Source: CAZDVQ01 sp964508975 (lineage in GTDB: Bacteria > Bacteroidota > Bacteroidia > Chitinophagales > Saprospiraceae). From it: DNA of 64,000 nt. Where the stretch lies: the NCBI GenBank assembly GCA_964508975.1, contig CAZDVQ010000010.1, forward strand, positions 1-64,000, written 5' to 3'. How positions within the stretch are numbered: the stretch's first letter is position 1; every line of letters starts with the position of its first letter. Under the pieces are notes generated by a model. It made no database searches. It saw only the letters and a program-made list of their open reading frames with translations, and had not been told where the DNA came from. Positions 11,401 to 18,448 of this stretch are shown here, piece by piece. A program made the translations under genes and the position numbers.

Positions 11401-11510
11401 CACAAGTTGCGGTAAACACCACAGTTTGCAGCCTCGACTTGAGAGAATTACCTGCTGGTGTGTACAGCATCCAGGTGGCCGACACGCACAAACTACTCAT
11501 TAAAGACTAA
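5454..11510 (+). CDS. Giant secreted Ig/PKD-like repeat protein with T9SS type A sorting domain
   Basis: The protein has 2018 residues. I chose the ATG at 5454 because it opens a signal peptide (MKNLLLCILLTLTGLQVRAQ); an in-frame ATG at 5394 would bury it. Residues ~20-500 resemble a beta-propeller with repeated G-N-x-Y-V-x-G strands. One Ig-like domain follows (~500-590), then about 16 near-identical ~70-residue repeats (GTNTICAGASTTLTASGGG type). After these come a SprB-like segment (YLWADGSTDEDLSGL) and two more diverged repeats. The C-terminus has the T9SS type A pattern: MYPNP, VRVYNATGQ, LPAGVYSIQV. It is probably exported by T9SS and cell-surface attached or released. Repeats nearly identical in protein use different codons, so it is not a recent DNA duplication. 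A strong terminator follows. Confidence 0.93.
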   Translation: MKNLLLCILLTLTGLQVRAQIQYEWSQKLGAIGTTNDYIFASTTDANGNVYIAGQITGTSTSTIAIPYSGFTSAQDGFIAKLDAQGNVIWVKTMPSTSAGVGRIDITGLAVGATGNVFFSGRVVSGNVDIDPGPAGVPAYSGWGVVGCLDANGTFLWGGPLQHIPYIPSVKLRPNGDPVFAASFFNNSGTIDLDYSAANIGLSVSNTGVRYGPILLFYSAAGAYQSYAWPTTTQPPLLTPIIQGGPSNFSEDAIVSDLEIDANGNYIILVNSPWYQGAGIQGRDMFVFKFNTAGTLTQTARIASTLTTSWSGSTLSLDANGNVYVVGTFAGPIDFDPGAANVTQNSCLVSRSAGYVLKLNSSFAYQGFAKIQYDQCGTITANDQVNAYDIGIVGSNVFVTGSFTGACDFNPGAGTQYLSATGSDAYLLKLDTSLVYQEVFKFGSSTGTLTTELGRTLSVTPNNEIYVSGGYTADITDVNPGAPVVPITINGQQDAFFIKFFQCTPSISITTQPQGTTICAGQPLNLSVVASGSALTYQWRKGGNNIPGATSSTFSVPSAAPTDAGGYEVVISSVCAPSVTSNAVAVTVSSAPAAAVTGTNTICTGGSTTLTASGGGTYLWSNASTTAAITVSPAATTTYTVTVSNGSGCTATATRTVTVNAAPTAAVTGTNTICAGASTTLTASGGGTYLWSNASTTAAITVSPAATTTYTVTVTNNGCTATASRAVTVNTAPAAAVAGTNTICAGASTTLTASGAGTYLWSNASTTAAITVSPGATTTYTVTVTNANGCTATATRTVTVNALPSAAVAGTNTICNGASTTLTASGGGTYLWSNASTTAAITVSPTATTTYTVTVTNASGCTATANRAVTVNANPTAAITGTNTICSGLSTTLTASGGTSYLWSTGATTAALPISPASTTTYTVTVTNANGCTASASQAVTVNSTPSASVSGTNTICNGASTTLTATGGGTYTWSNAATTAAITVSPSTTTTYTVTVSLGGGCTATATRTVTVNALPTAAVTGTNTICSGASTTLTASGGGTYSWSNASTTAAITVSPTSTTTYTVTVTNANGCTATANSAVTVNALPSAAVTGTNTICNGASTTLTASGGGTYLWSNAATTAAITVSPTSTTTFTVTVTNANGCTATANRAVTVNALPTAAVAGTNTICAGASTTLTASGGGTYVWSNAATTAAITVSPTTTTTYTVTVTNANGCTATANRAVTVNALPSAAINGPTTLCAGLSATLTASGGGTYLWSNAATTAAITVTPASTTTYTVTVTNANACTASASQSVSVNASPTASITGTNTVCAGASTSLTANGGNTYTWSNGSTTATISVSPATTTTYTVTVSLGANCTATSSSTVTVNSNPSPAVTGTNTICTGASTTLSATGGTGYTWSNGATTASITVSPTSTTTYTVTASNANGCTATTTRTVTVNALPTANITGTSSICTGTSTSLTASGGTSYLWSNAATTATISVSPTSNTTYTVTVTNANACTATASQAVQVNALPTVSITGNSNLCAGESTSLTATGGLSYAWSNGATNASITLSPSSTSSFSVTATDANGCTASNSQNIVVNALPTPAITGNNSICQGTSSVLSVSGNATFVWNNGQTNSSITVSPTVQTSYSVTATNAAGCTATASSSVNVNDNPVPSISGNNTICAGASSTLTVNLGQSFAWSNGGTNASITVSPTSNEAYTVTVTDANTCQGTASFNLTVNALPVAQALAADESPCSYSDNGTVDLSLTGNAPFSYLWADGSTDEDLSGLIAGTYNCTITDANGCITTATATVNEPLPFDGTVSASANTICRGDVLTLTATGGATYAWSNGQTNASFQDAPTQTTTYSVVISSAAGCTDNDQVTVSVNDLPNPVITLLGNELDPGTFASYQWYFEGQIIGGATGPTYTPGQNGNYTVMVTNANGCDSTSAPFNVTFIGIEWTEQAAWSMYPNPTHSMVYVKDAPMGAMVRVYNATGQLITQVAVNTTVCSLDLRELPAGVYSIQVADTHKLLIKD

Positions 11511-11533
11511 TTAGGTTGTTGACCCATAATTTT

Positions 11534-11569
11534 AAAGCCCTGCTAGACTCGTCTGGCAGGGCTTTTTTT
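11534..11569 (+). terminator. Rho-independent terminator after giant repeat gene
   Basis: AAAGCCCTGC and GCAGGGCTTT form a perfect stem with an inner AGAC/GTCT stem, followed by a T run. It lies 24 bases after the stop at 11510. Confidence 0.9.
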
Positions 11570-11576
11570 GTTCTTG

Positions 11577-11855
11577 ATTTGGGCGTTGCGGCCTACGGCC
11601 GCCGAGCTATTTGCAGGAGCAAATAGTTCGCTAGCTACAAATGTGCATTTAGCACATTTGTTTTTGCTAGGCAAAAACGCTACGCTCATGTTGCGCGGTT
11701 CGCGCAGTCGCTACGCTCCTTTGCGGAGCCCTTCGGGGTTCGCTGACGCTCGGCCCCGTTCGCGCAGTCGCGATGCTCCTTTGCGGAGCCCTTCGGGCAA
11801 CGGGTCTGGCCCTGCGGGCCACCGCTTCACATCGCTAACGCAACGACGGCGTTTT
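11577..11855 (+). repeat. Family A repeat, long compound copy 3
   Basis: This is the largest copy in the window. It has the standard TTTGGGCGTTGCGG start and ATCGCTAACGC end. The middle is expanded with extra hairpins, including a TTTGCTAGGCAAA stem, an AAATGTGCATTTAGCACATTT stem and two near-copies of a CGCAGTCGC...GCTCCTTTGCGGAGCCCTTCGGG module. It looks like stem-loops nested within or added to a normal copy. Confidence 0.8.
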
Positions 11856-11899
11856 ATAATGGTTATGATAAATGGTTAATTATTAATGGTTTGGATTGC

Positions 11900-12560
11900 T
11901 GTTTGAGCCTTTGCCTTGCGCTGTGGACAGGGTGCATCACCCTGGCACGCACTAGCGTGTGTGCCACCCCGCTCCACAGGCACATGCTACGTATGTTGTG
12001 TAGCGGGGGCTTACATGCCTAGCACTGCATTGCCTGGCCCCGTAGGGGACATATCTTCGTAGCCCCGGGTAAGCGAAGCGCAGCCCGGGGTTTAGGGCAA
12101 CAACAGAAAACCCGTGGCGGCAAGCCGTTTGGACCGGTACGATACAGCAATCGCCACGGAACGGTAGCCGTACTGTAATAGAGATAAGATTTGAGATGTA
12201 AGCGGTAAGCTATTTTTTTTATCTTACAACTCACATCTTACAACTCAAATCTTTCTCACTACCAACGGACGCGCAGCGTATGTTCAGTGGAGGGGGTCGG
12301 CGGGTTGCACGAAGTGCTCCGCAAAGGAGCGAAGCGACTGCGCGAACCGCCGGGGGGAGGCGCAAAAGACCTTAATTTTAATATAAATTTGCAAAAAAAA
12401 CTCGTGCCCCTTGCGCGGCGAGGCAATGTAGAGCCCCGTTTTTAACGCTTACCCCCGCGCCTGGGCTTGAGTGGACGCTGCGTTAATTACCCCGGGTTGC
12501 GCTGCGCTTAACCCGCGGCTACCATCATGGGCTGCCCTTTGGGCAGCGGCTAAAAATGTG
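11900..12560. repeat. Composite palindromic repeat region without a gene
   Basis: This gene-free stretch is packed with inverted repeats: GTGGACAGGGTG/CACCCTG, TAGCCCCGGG...CCCGGGG, GGCCCCGTAGGGG, an imperfect 17-base AT-rich inverted repeat (AAGATTTGAGATGTAAG at 12185-12201 against 12236-12252), a family B module (12261-12366) and a GCTGCCCTTTGGGCAGC hairpin near 12531. I see no convincing ORF and could not match it to tmRNA, RNase P or a riboswitch. Confidence 0.6.
12261..12366 (-). repeat. Family B palindromic repeat, copy 1
   Basis: Family B carries CAGTGGAGGGGGTCGGC, a variable GC hairpin, then CCGGGGGGAGGCGC. Here the variable middle contains the GTGCTCCGCAAAGGAGC and TGCGCGAACC modules also seen inside family A, so the two families share stem-loop parts. 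Confidence 0.75.
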
Positions 12561-12651
12561 TCCTAATCGTAGCCATGCAAAAGGGGGTAAGTAGAGGGCA
12601 ATATTTTACATGGTGCTTGTTTTAGGGCTTTGGCGTTTCAGCAGATTTTGA

Positions 12652-12659
12652 TAACTTTG
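12652..12659 (+). promoter_or_regulatory. Possible -7 box (TAACTTTG)
   Basis: It matches the Bacteroidota TAnnTTTG -7 consensus. It would give an unusually long leader (~130 bases) to the gene at 12797, so the assignment is tentative. Confidence 0.4.
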
Positions 12660-12796
12660 TCAGGGTGCTTTTGTTTTTTGTCAAAACGCAAAATAAACCA
12701 ACAGATTTTTACCTGGTTGAACTGCGGGGCTGAGAGCCGTGCGATATTGCCCATCACCGATGATAAATCTATTATCCCCCAAAAAAATTAATCGAG

Positions 12797-13279
12797 ATGA
12801 ACATGATACGCCCCTCTAAATGGTTGTTGTTGCTGCATTTGATAGCGCTTACTATTATAGGTATTAATGCGCAAAACGCTCCTAACCAAAAATCTTTCAA
12901 TATAGTTACTTACAGGATTAATCCCTTGACACTAAGATTTATTAGTTTAAACTGTGATGATATTGCCGAACATCCAGAAGTTGCCTTGGATACCATATCA
13001 AGTGATACACTAACCGAAAAGCTGGTAGAGATAATAGAAAGTATGAAAAGAAACGGTCGATCATTTAATGGGACTGTCGATACAAGGATTAAAATAAGAG
13101 TCAGCAACGATGCTCAAAAAGATATTTATGAGCTGTGCTGGAATTGGGCTACAGTCTCTATAAACGGGGAGGTATTTACACGGAATATAAATATCGACCT
13201 TTTTCTATACAAACAGGGATGGATACCTTTTGTGGTAATGCCGTTTGATTCGTCAGATGGTGACTTACCCTACCATTAG
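12797..13279 (+). CDS. Small secreted protein of unknown function
   Basis: The 160-residue protein has a clear signal peptide (SKWLLLLHLIALTIIGINAQ, cleavage near residue 25). I do not recognise a family. The mature part is mixed alpha/beta with one central Asp/Ser/Thr-rich segment and an aromatic C-terminal half (ELCWNWATVSINGEVFTRNI). The DNA is clearly more AT-rich than the neighbours, consistent with recent acquisition or relaxed selection. It stands alone between two repeat-rich gaps with no visible operon partner. Confidence 0.65.
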   Translation: MNMIRPSKWLLLLHLIALTIIGINAQNAPNQKSFNIVTYRINPLTLRFISLNCDDIAEHPEVALDTISSDTLTEKLVEIIESMKRNGRSFNGTVDTRIKIRVSNDAQKDIYELCWNWATVSINGEVFTRNINIDLFLYKQGWIPFVVMPFDSSDGDLPYH

Positions 13280-13475
13280 CGTAACCTCTTCGAATTCGAG
13301 ATACTTTAATGGTCACCGTATGTTGTCTAAACTGAGATTAGGATAATTAATATAAAATGCAATCATAGTATTAGTCATCACCAAAATCATATAAATCACA
13401 AAAATCATAATTCAGACAAAATCGTAGGGGCGCACCTATGTGTGCGCCCGCGGTTTAGCCACACCAGAACACTAC

Positions 13476-13586
13476 TCGGCCTAGCAGCCTGGAGGGCAGC
13501 CGCCTTTGCGGCTGGTGCGTAGCACCGAGGCGAATAGCCGAGCCCGGAAGGGTGCGCCCCGAGCGTATGCGAGGGGAGGCCCCAAA
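13476..13586 (-). repeat. Family A repeat, copy 4
   Basis: The minus-strand copy begins TTTTGGGGCCTCCCC and ends GCTAGGCC. It is bordered on its TTTTGGGG side by an AT-rich word array (AATGATTAAATGATTATTGG). A separate hairpin, GGGGCGCACCTATGTGTGCGCCC, lies just outside at about 13426-13449. Confidence 0.8.
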
Positions 13587-13691
13587 ATGATTAAATGATT
13601 ATTGGAATAAATGAGCAAATGACCCGTACAAAACAACGGGGCTGCGTTACCCGCCGGCTATCAAAAAGCTGCTAAATTCCTCCAGACATAT

Positions 13692-13699
13692 TAACTTTG
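13692..13699 (+). promoter_or_regulatory. -7 promoter box TAACTTTG
   Basis: A perfect TAnnTTTG match ends 18 bases before the ATG at 13718. It overlaps a possible upstream TTG start at 13697, which argues against that start. Confidence 0.6.
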
Positions 13700-13717
13700 C
13701 AACATAATGCCAATGCC

Positions 13718-14356
13718 ATGCTCAAAACTATCCTGAAGCCTTACCCCGATACCCAGATTGCCCTGTGGGATGTGCAGGAGGATGAAGCCTGGTTTGCGCA
13801 ACGCATGGCTCTACCCGCCGCCGAACAACTGGTTTTGCAACAAACTTTTGCCGAGAAACGCCACGAGTGGCTGGCCTCCCGATACTGCCTCGGGCAGCTG
13901 AGCCCCGAACAATCTGTCGATTATTTCAAGGATAACCTGGGCAAGCCCCATCGTGCGGCAGCGCCGTTCCACATATCGTTTAGCCATACCAACCGCATGG
14001 CCGCCGCTGCAATCTCCGACCGCCACCTGGGCATTGATATCCAGCTGAAAGTGCCCAAATTGGTGCGTATTGCCCATAAATTTGTTGGTCCGCACGAGGC
14101 TAGCTGGTGTTACCCCGAGCACGAGGCCTATGATTGGCAGGTGCAGCTCATCTGGTCGGCCAAGGAAGCGGTGTACAAAGCTTACGGCCTGAAAGAGCTA
14201 CCCTTTATCGAGGGCATAAAATTAGATGCCCCGAAGGCTGGTTTTATGACTGCTTCCGTGAATAAGTTTAACTTTGCAGCCCGTTACGAGCTGGGTTACC
14301 TTGACCTGGGCGAATGGATGTTTGTTTGGGCCGTTCAAACCGAGCGGCTGATTTAA
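13718..14356 (+). CDS. 4'-phosphopantetheinyl transferase (Sfp-type)
   Basis: The 212-residue protein transfers the phosphopantetheine arm of coenzyme A to a carrier-protein serine. Family motifs are present: the N-terminal RYCLGQL region, the basic substrate-binding stretch FHISFSHTN, the metal-binding LGIDIQ, and the hallmark WSAKEAVYKAYG. Length fits the Sfp group. I start it at ATG 13718 because the open frame's earlier TTG lies inside the promoter box. The ABC-F gene starts 15 bases after its stop, so the two are probably co-transcribed. No polyketide or peptide synthetase lies nearby, so the target may be the fatty-acid acyl carrier protein. Confidence 0.88.
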   Translation: MLKTILKPYPDTQIALWDVQEDEAWFAQRMALPAAEQLVLQQTFAEKRHEWLASRYCLGQLSPEQSVDYFKDNLGKPHRAAAPFHISFSHTNRMAAAAISDRHLGIDIQLKVPKLVRIAHKFVGPHEASWCYPEHEAYDWQVQLIWSAKEAVYKAYGLKELPFIEGIKLDAPKAGFMTASVNKFNFAARYELGYLDLGEWMFVWAVQTERLI

Positions 14357-14371
14357 TTTTGATACTGTACC

Positions 14372-16237
14372 ATGACCTGTTTAACGATAGAGAACCTGAG
14401 CAAATCGTTCGGTGAACGCACCCTTTTTAAAGATGTAACGCTGTACTTGGCCGAAGGGCAAAAAGTAGCCTTGATTGCCCGCAACGGCACCGGGAAAACC
14501 TCGCTGCTCAACATTATTTCTGGCAAGGAAGGCGCCGACGGTGGCAAGGTTTGGATTCATAAAGATATTAGGCACGCGTTCTTGGAGCAAGAACCAAGCC
14601 TCGACCCCAAGGTGAGCGTTTTTGATACCGTGTACAACGCTGAAGGCCCTGTAATGCAGGCCGTGGCTGCCTACGAACGCTGCTTGCGCAACCATTCCGA
14701 CGAAACGGCCATGCAAAAAGCTATCTCGGATATGGACCGCCTGCAAGCCTGGGATTATGACGTGAAGGTGAAAACTATCCTGTCGAAATTGCAAGTCGAC
14801 GACCTGGAACTGCCCGTGGGTGTGCTATCTGGTGGCCAGAAAAAACGCGTTGCCCTAGCCCGCACCCTTATTGACGAACCCGAATTACTGATTCTCGATG
14901 AGCCTACTAACCACCTCGACCTCGATATGATTGAGTGGCTGGAAGAATTCCTCAAAACCTCGTCTATCACCCTCTTGCTGGTGAGTCACGATAGGTACTT
15001 CCTCGAATCAGTTTGCGATACGATTATTGAGCTCGACCAAGAAACCTTGTTCAAATACACCGGCAACTACGCCGATTACCTCATTGCCAAGGCCGAGCGC
15101 CAGGAAAACCTAATCGCCCAAACCGATAAGGCCAAAAACTTGTTCCGCAAGGAGCTCGATTGGATGCGCCGCCAACCCAAAGCCCGTGGTACCAAGGCTA
15201 AATCGAGGATTGATGCCTTCTTCGAGGTGGAGGAAAAAGCCAAACGCAAACTCGACGACGATGAACTTATCATTGATATTCAACCGAATAGACTCGGCGG
15301 CAAGATTGTAGAACTTCACAACGTATCAAAAGCCTACGGGGATAAAATTCTATTGGACAAGTTTGATTACAAGTTCATGGCTGGCGATCGCGTGGGCGTA
15401 ATCGGGCGCAACGGCGTGGGCAAAAGTACCTTGCTGAACTTGATCAACGAGCTGGAAACACCCGACACCGGCAAAGTGGTGGTTGGCGATACCGTGGTGC
15501 TGGGTTATTACAACCAGAGCGGCATGAACTTCAAGGAAGAAGCCAAGGTGATTGACGTAATCCGCGACATTGCCGAGTTTATTCCCATGCGCGGCGGCAA
15601 AAAATTAACCGCTTCGCAATTGCTGGAGCAGTTCATGTTTGAGCCCAAGGCGCAGCAAAACTTTGTGTACAAGCTTTCGGGTGGCGAAAAACGCCGCTTG
15701 CACTTGCTCACCATACTCATCAAGAACCCCAACTTCTTGATTCTCGATGAGCCTACCAACGACCTAGATTTATTGACCCTTCAAGTGTTGGAGCAATTCC
15801 TGCAACGCTTTGAAGGCGTGCTGCTCATCGTGTCGCACGATAGGCACTTTATGGATAAACTGGTAGAGCATACCTTCGTATTTGAAGGCAATGGTAAGGT
15901 AACGGATTTCCCTGGCAACTACTCGGCCTGGCGAGCCATGCGCGACAAGACGATATCTGACGAGCGCAAACAAGCCAGTGCTAATGCCAAGTTGGAGCAA
16001 GCCAAACCTGTAGTGTTGGAAGGCGATAAACTCAATTACGACGAGCGCAAAGAACTGGGCAAACTGGAAAAAGAATTAGCCAAGTTGCAGGAACAAAAAG
16101 AAGCGCTCTCGGCCCAATACTTGAAAGATAACTTGCAAGCTACTGACTTTGAACGTATTAATAAAGACCTGCAAGCTTTACAAGATAAAATTGAAGAGAA
16201 GGAAATGCGCTGGCTTGAATTAGCCGAACGAGCATAA
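14372..16237 (+). CDS. ABC-F family ATPase (Uup-like)
   Basis: The 621-residue soluble protein has two fused ABC domains and no membrane segments, as in ribosome-associated ABC-F proteins. Domain 1 has Walker A ARNGTGKTS (~36-44), signature LSGGQKKR and Walker B LLILDEPTNHLD. Domain 2 has GRNGVGKST, LSGGEKRR and FLILDEPTNDLD. The linker carries a basic arm (RRQPKARGTKAKSR), and the C-terminus (~540-621) is a charged coiled coil typical of Uup. Family knowledge links it to translation or DNA-structure roles; the exact substrate is not shown by sequence. The first Walker A begins with Ala instead of Gly. Confidence 0.92.
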   Translation: MTCLTIENLSKSFGERTLFKDVTLYLAEGQKVALIARNGTGKTSLLNIISGKEGADGGKVWIHKDIRHAFLEQEPSLDPKVSVFDTVYNAEGPVMQAVAAYERCLRNHSDETAMQKAISDMDRLQAWDYDVKVKTILSKLQVDDLELPVGVLSGGQKKRVALARTLIDEPELLILDEPTNHLDLDMIEWLEEFLKTSSITLLLVSHDRYFLESVCDTIIELDQETLFKYTGNYADYLIAKAERQENLIAQTDKAKNLFRKELDWMRRQPKARGTKAKSRIDAFFEVEEKAKRKLDDDELIIDIQPNRLGGKIVELHNVSKAYGDKILLDKFDYKFMAGDRVGVIGRNGVGKSTLLNLINELETPDTGKVVVGDTVVLGYYNQSGMNFKEEAKVIDVIRDIAEFIPMRGGKKLTASQLLEQFMFEPKAQQNFVYKLSGGEKRRLHLLTILIKNPNFLILDEPTNDLDLLTLQVLEQFLQRFEGVLLIVSHDRHFMDKLVEHTFVFEGNGKVTDFPGNYSAWRAMRDKTISDERKQASANAKLEQAKPVVLEGDKLNYDERKELGKLEKELAKLQEQKEALSAQYLKDNLQATDFERINKDLQALQDKIEEKEMRWLELAERA

Positions 16238-16279
16238 AGCTTTAAGATAATCAATAAGTTTAATGCTTAATCTGCTGCC

Positions 16280-17269
16280 ATGAGCCAATCAAACCTGGGT
16301 GCACAAAAACTGGTATTCGGCACGGCCTTGGTCTTGTTCATCATCAAGACGGTGGCCTGGTACATGACAGGTTCAGTCGCCATATTCACCGATGCCATGG
16401 AGAGCACCGTCAACGTGGTGGCGGGTGCCTTGGGCCTGTACAGTATATACCTTTCGGCGCAGCCGCGCGATGCCAATCACCCCTACGGTCACGGCAAGGT
16501 CGAGTTTGTGTCGGCAGCCATTGAAGGTACCATGATTGCCATCGCGGGCGTGTTGATTATCATTGAATCGGCCAAAGGGATTATTCACCCGGTGGCGGTT
16601 GAGCAGCTAGACAGCGGAATTATCTTGATAGCCATCTCGGCCTTGGTCAACTTTTTAGTTGGGCAATATGCTGTAAATCAAGGTCGTAAGAACAAATCAC
16701 TCGCCTTGGTGGCCAGTGGTAAACACCTCCAGGCCGATACGATTACCACCATAGGTATTTTGCTGGGCCTGACCATCATGTATTTCTCGAAACTGGCTTG
16801 GATTGATAGTGCCACGGCCTTAATTTTTGCAGCTTTTATCCTCTACACGGGTATTAAAATCATCCGCGAGGCCCTGGCAGGCATCATGGATGAGGCCGAC
16901 AATGCCTTGGTGCAGGAAATTGTAGCCTATTTGAATGCGCATCGGCGGGAGAACTGGGTCGACGTGCATAACCTGCGCATCATCAAGTATGGCGGCTTCT
17001 TGCACTTGGATTGCCACCTCACCGTGCCTTGGTATTTCAATGTACACCAGGCGCACGAGGAAGTGGAGCAGCTTGAAGCCTTGATTAGGGCCAAATATGA
17101 GCTCAACGCTGAGCTTTTTGTCCACACCGATGGCTGTATGCCGTATTCATGCAGCATTTGCACCAAGTCGGATTGTAGCTACCGCAATAATCCCTTGACC
17201 CAAAAAGTGGAGTGGACCCTTGCAAATGTATCCTCCAACCAAAAACATGGCAAGCCAGAGGGTCTCTAA
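16280..17269 (+). CDS. Cation diffusion facilitator (CDF) metal transporter with Cys-rich tail
   Basis: The 329-residue inner-membrane protein has six predicted membrane segments in residues ~10-200 and a cytoplasmic domain after that. Metal-site positions are visible: FTDAMES in segment 2 and the H-x3-D motif HLQAD in segment 5. The HPYGHGKVE loop is typical of CDF exporters. Such proteins export Zn, Fe, Mn or Co in exchange for protons; the ion is not decided here. The tail adds HTDGC-x4-C-x2-C-x4-C (~290-307), a possible extra metal site. It follows the ABC-F gene by 42 bases in the same direction. Confidence 0.9.
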   Translation: MSQSNLGAQKLVFGTALVLFIIKTVAWYMTGSVAIFTDAMESTVNVVAGALGLYSIYLSAQPRDANHPYGHGKVEFVSAAIEGTMIAIAGVLIIIESAKGIIHPVAVEQLDSGIILIAISALVNFLVGQYAVNQGRKNKSLALVASGKHLQADTITTIGILLGLTIMYFSKLAWIDSATALIFAAFILYTGIKIIREALAGIMDEADNALVQEIVAYLNAHRRENWVDVHNLRIIKYGGFLHLDCHLTVPWYFNVHQAHEEVEQLEALIRAKYELNAELFVHTDGCMPYSCSICTKSDCSYRNNPLTQKVEWTLANVSSNQKHGKPEGL

Positions 17270-17354
17270 ATGCTTTGTTGATGTAAACTGATCTGTATTT
17301 TGCTATAGTTTTCAGTAATCAGCACATTAGCACATTAAAAAATTAGCACATTAA

Positions 17355-17473
17355 TTTGGGCGCCCCGCCGCTGCGCGTCGGCGGTCCCTTCCAGGGTTCG
17401 CTGTTCGCTCCGTGCGCGTTGCGCACCCGCGCCTGTGGCGCGGCCTTCCAGGCACCTGGCGCTTTATGCGCTC
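17355..17473 (+). repeat. Family A repeat, copy 5
   Basis: It starts TTTGGGCGCCCCGCCG and ends near CCTGGCGC. Its left border is an AT-rich array of AGCACATT words (17317-17352). The stems differ from copy 1 (CCGCCGCTGCGCGTCGGCGG), but the layout is the same. Confidence 0.8.
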
Positions 17474-17562
17474 TACTGAACTTCTACCTAACTGTATTTG
17501 TTGTTCCATCACTTTTAGACATTCGCTTGAACCAAACGGTGCGCATCTAAATCAATAAACAC

Positions 17563-18444
17563 ATGGAAAACCGTCGATCATTCTTACTAAAAATGGGCAT
17601 ACTAACCACGCTTCCACTCACATTTGGGTTGAATACCCTTTATTCTGAAACACGTCACCTGAAAAATGGCAAACGCATGCCCGTGATGTTTATTGGGCAC
17701 GGTAGTCCCATGAACATCGTCAACGATAATGCCTTTACCAAGGCCCTCCATAAGATAGGCCAAACCCACGGAAAGCCTACGGCAATACTTTGTATATCAG
17801 CGCATTGGCTTACCCGGGGCACGGTGGTGTCTGTCAACCCAAAACCTAAAACCATCTACGACTTTGGCGGATTCCCGGAGGCGCTGTACCAGCAAAAATA
17901 CGAGCCAAATGGGCACCCTGAGCTGGCCCGCGAAGTGGTAAAAGCTGTACAGTCAATCCAAGTGCATGAAGACCACGACATGGGCCTCGACCACGGCGCA
18001 TGGGCAATTCTACACCACATGTACCCCGAGCAAGATGTCCCCGTTTTCCAAATGTCTATCGATTACAACAAGCCCGCACAATATCACTTTGATTTGGCTG
18101 CCGAGTTACGTGCCCTTCGCGAAAAAGGTGTCATGATAATCGGTAGTGGCAACATTGTACACAACCTACACCGCGTGGATTTTTCCAGCGAGAATGCTCC
18201 CATCATGGATTGGGCCCAAACCTTCGACGAGACCGTTAAGCGCAAAATTGATACCCGCGACTTCAATGCGCTCATCAACTACCAAGGGCTCGGTAAGGAG
18301 GCTATGATGTCAATCCCTACCAACGATCATTACCTGCCCATGATTTACACCCTCGGCTTATTGCATGATAATGAGTCAGTTGAATATACCTTTGAAGGCT
18401 TCCAACATGGGAGTATCAGCATGCGCTGTTTTCAAAATGCATAG
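17563..18444 (+). CDS. Extradiol ring-cleavage dioxygenase, 4,5-DOPA dioxygenase type
   Basis: The 293-residue protein belongs to the LigB/YgiD class III extradiol dioxygenases, non-haem iron enzymes that open catechol rings. Supporting motifs are FIGHGSPMN, CISAHWL, HDMGLDHGAWAILHHMYP and IGSGNIVHNL, whose histidines would bind iron. The N-terminus NRRSFLLKMGILTTLPLTFG resembles a Tat signal, suggesting an exported enzyme, unlike cytoplasmic YgiD. It is convergent with the radical SAM gene, only 4 bases apart. The substrate cannot be told from sequence. Confidence 0.88.
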   Translation: MENRRSFLLKMGILTTLPLTFGLNTLYSETRHLKNGKRMPVMFIGHGSPMNIVNDNAFTKALHKIGQTHGKPTAILCISAHWLTRGTVVSVNPKPKTIYDFGGFPEALYQQKYEPNGHPELAREVVKAVQSIQVHEDHDMGLDHGAWAILHHMYPEQDVPVFQMSIDYNKPAQYHFDLAAELRALREKGVMIIGSGNIVHNLHRVDFSSENAPIMDWAQTFDETVKRKIDTRDFNALINYQGLGKEAMMSIPTNDHYLPMIYTLGLLHDNESVEYTFEGFQHGSISMRCFQNA

Positions 18445-18448
18445 GTAT

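Noticed and set aside
11568..11879. 103-residue Arg/Ser-rich ORF
   Set aside because: It lies entirely in a family A repeat; comparable spurious ORFs occur in other copies (17356, 33208, 53479).
11900..12250. RNase P RNA, tmRNA or riboswitch
   Set aside because: I could not find the conserved cores of these RNAs; the hairpins fit a repeat cluster better.
13697..13717. TTG start for the phosphopantetheinyl transferase
   Set aside because: It lies within the TAACTTTG promoter box, so it cannot be in the transcript.
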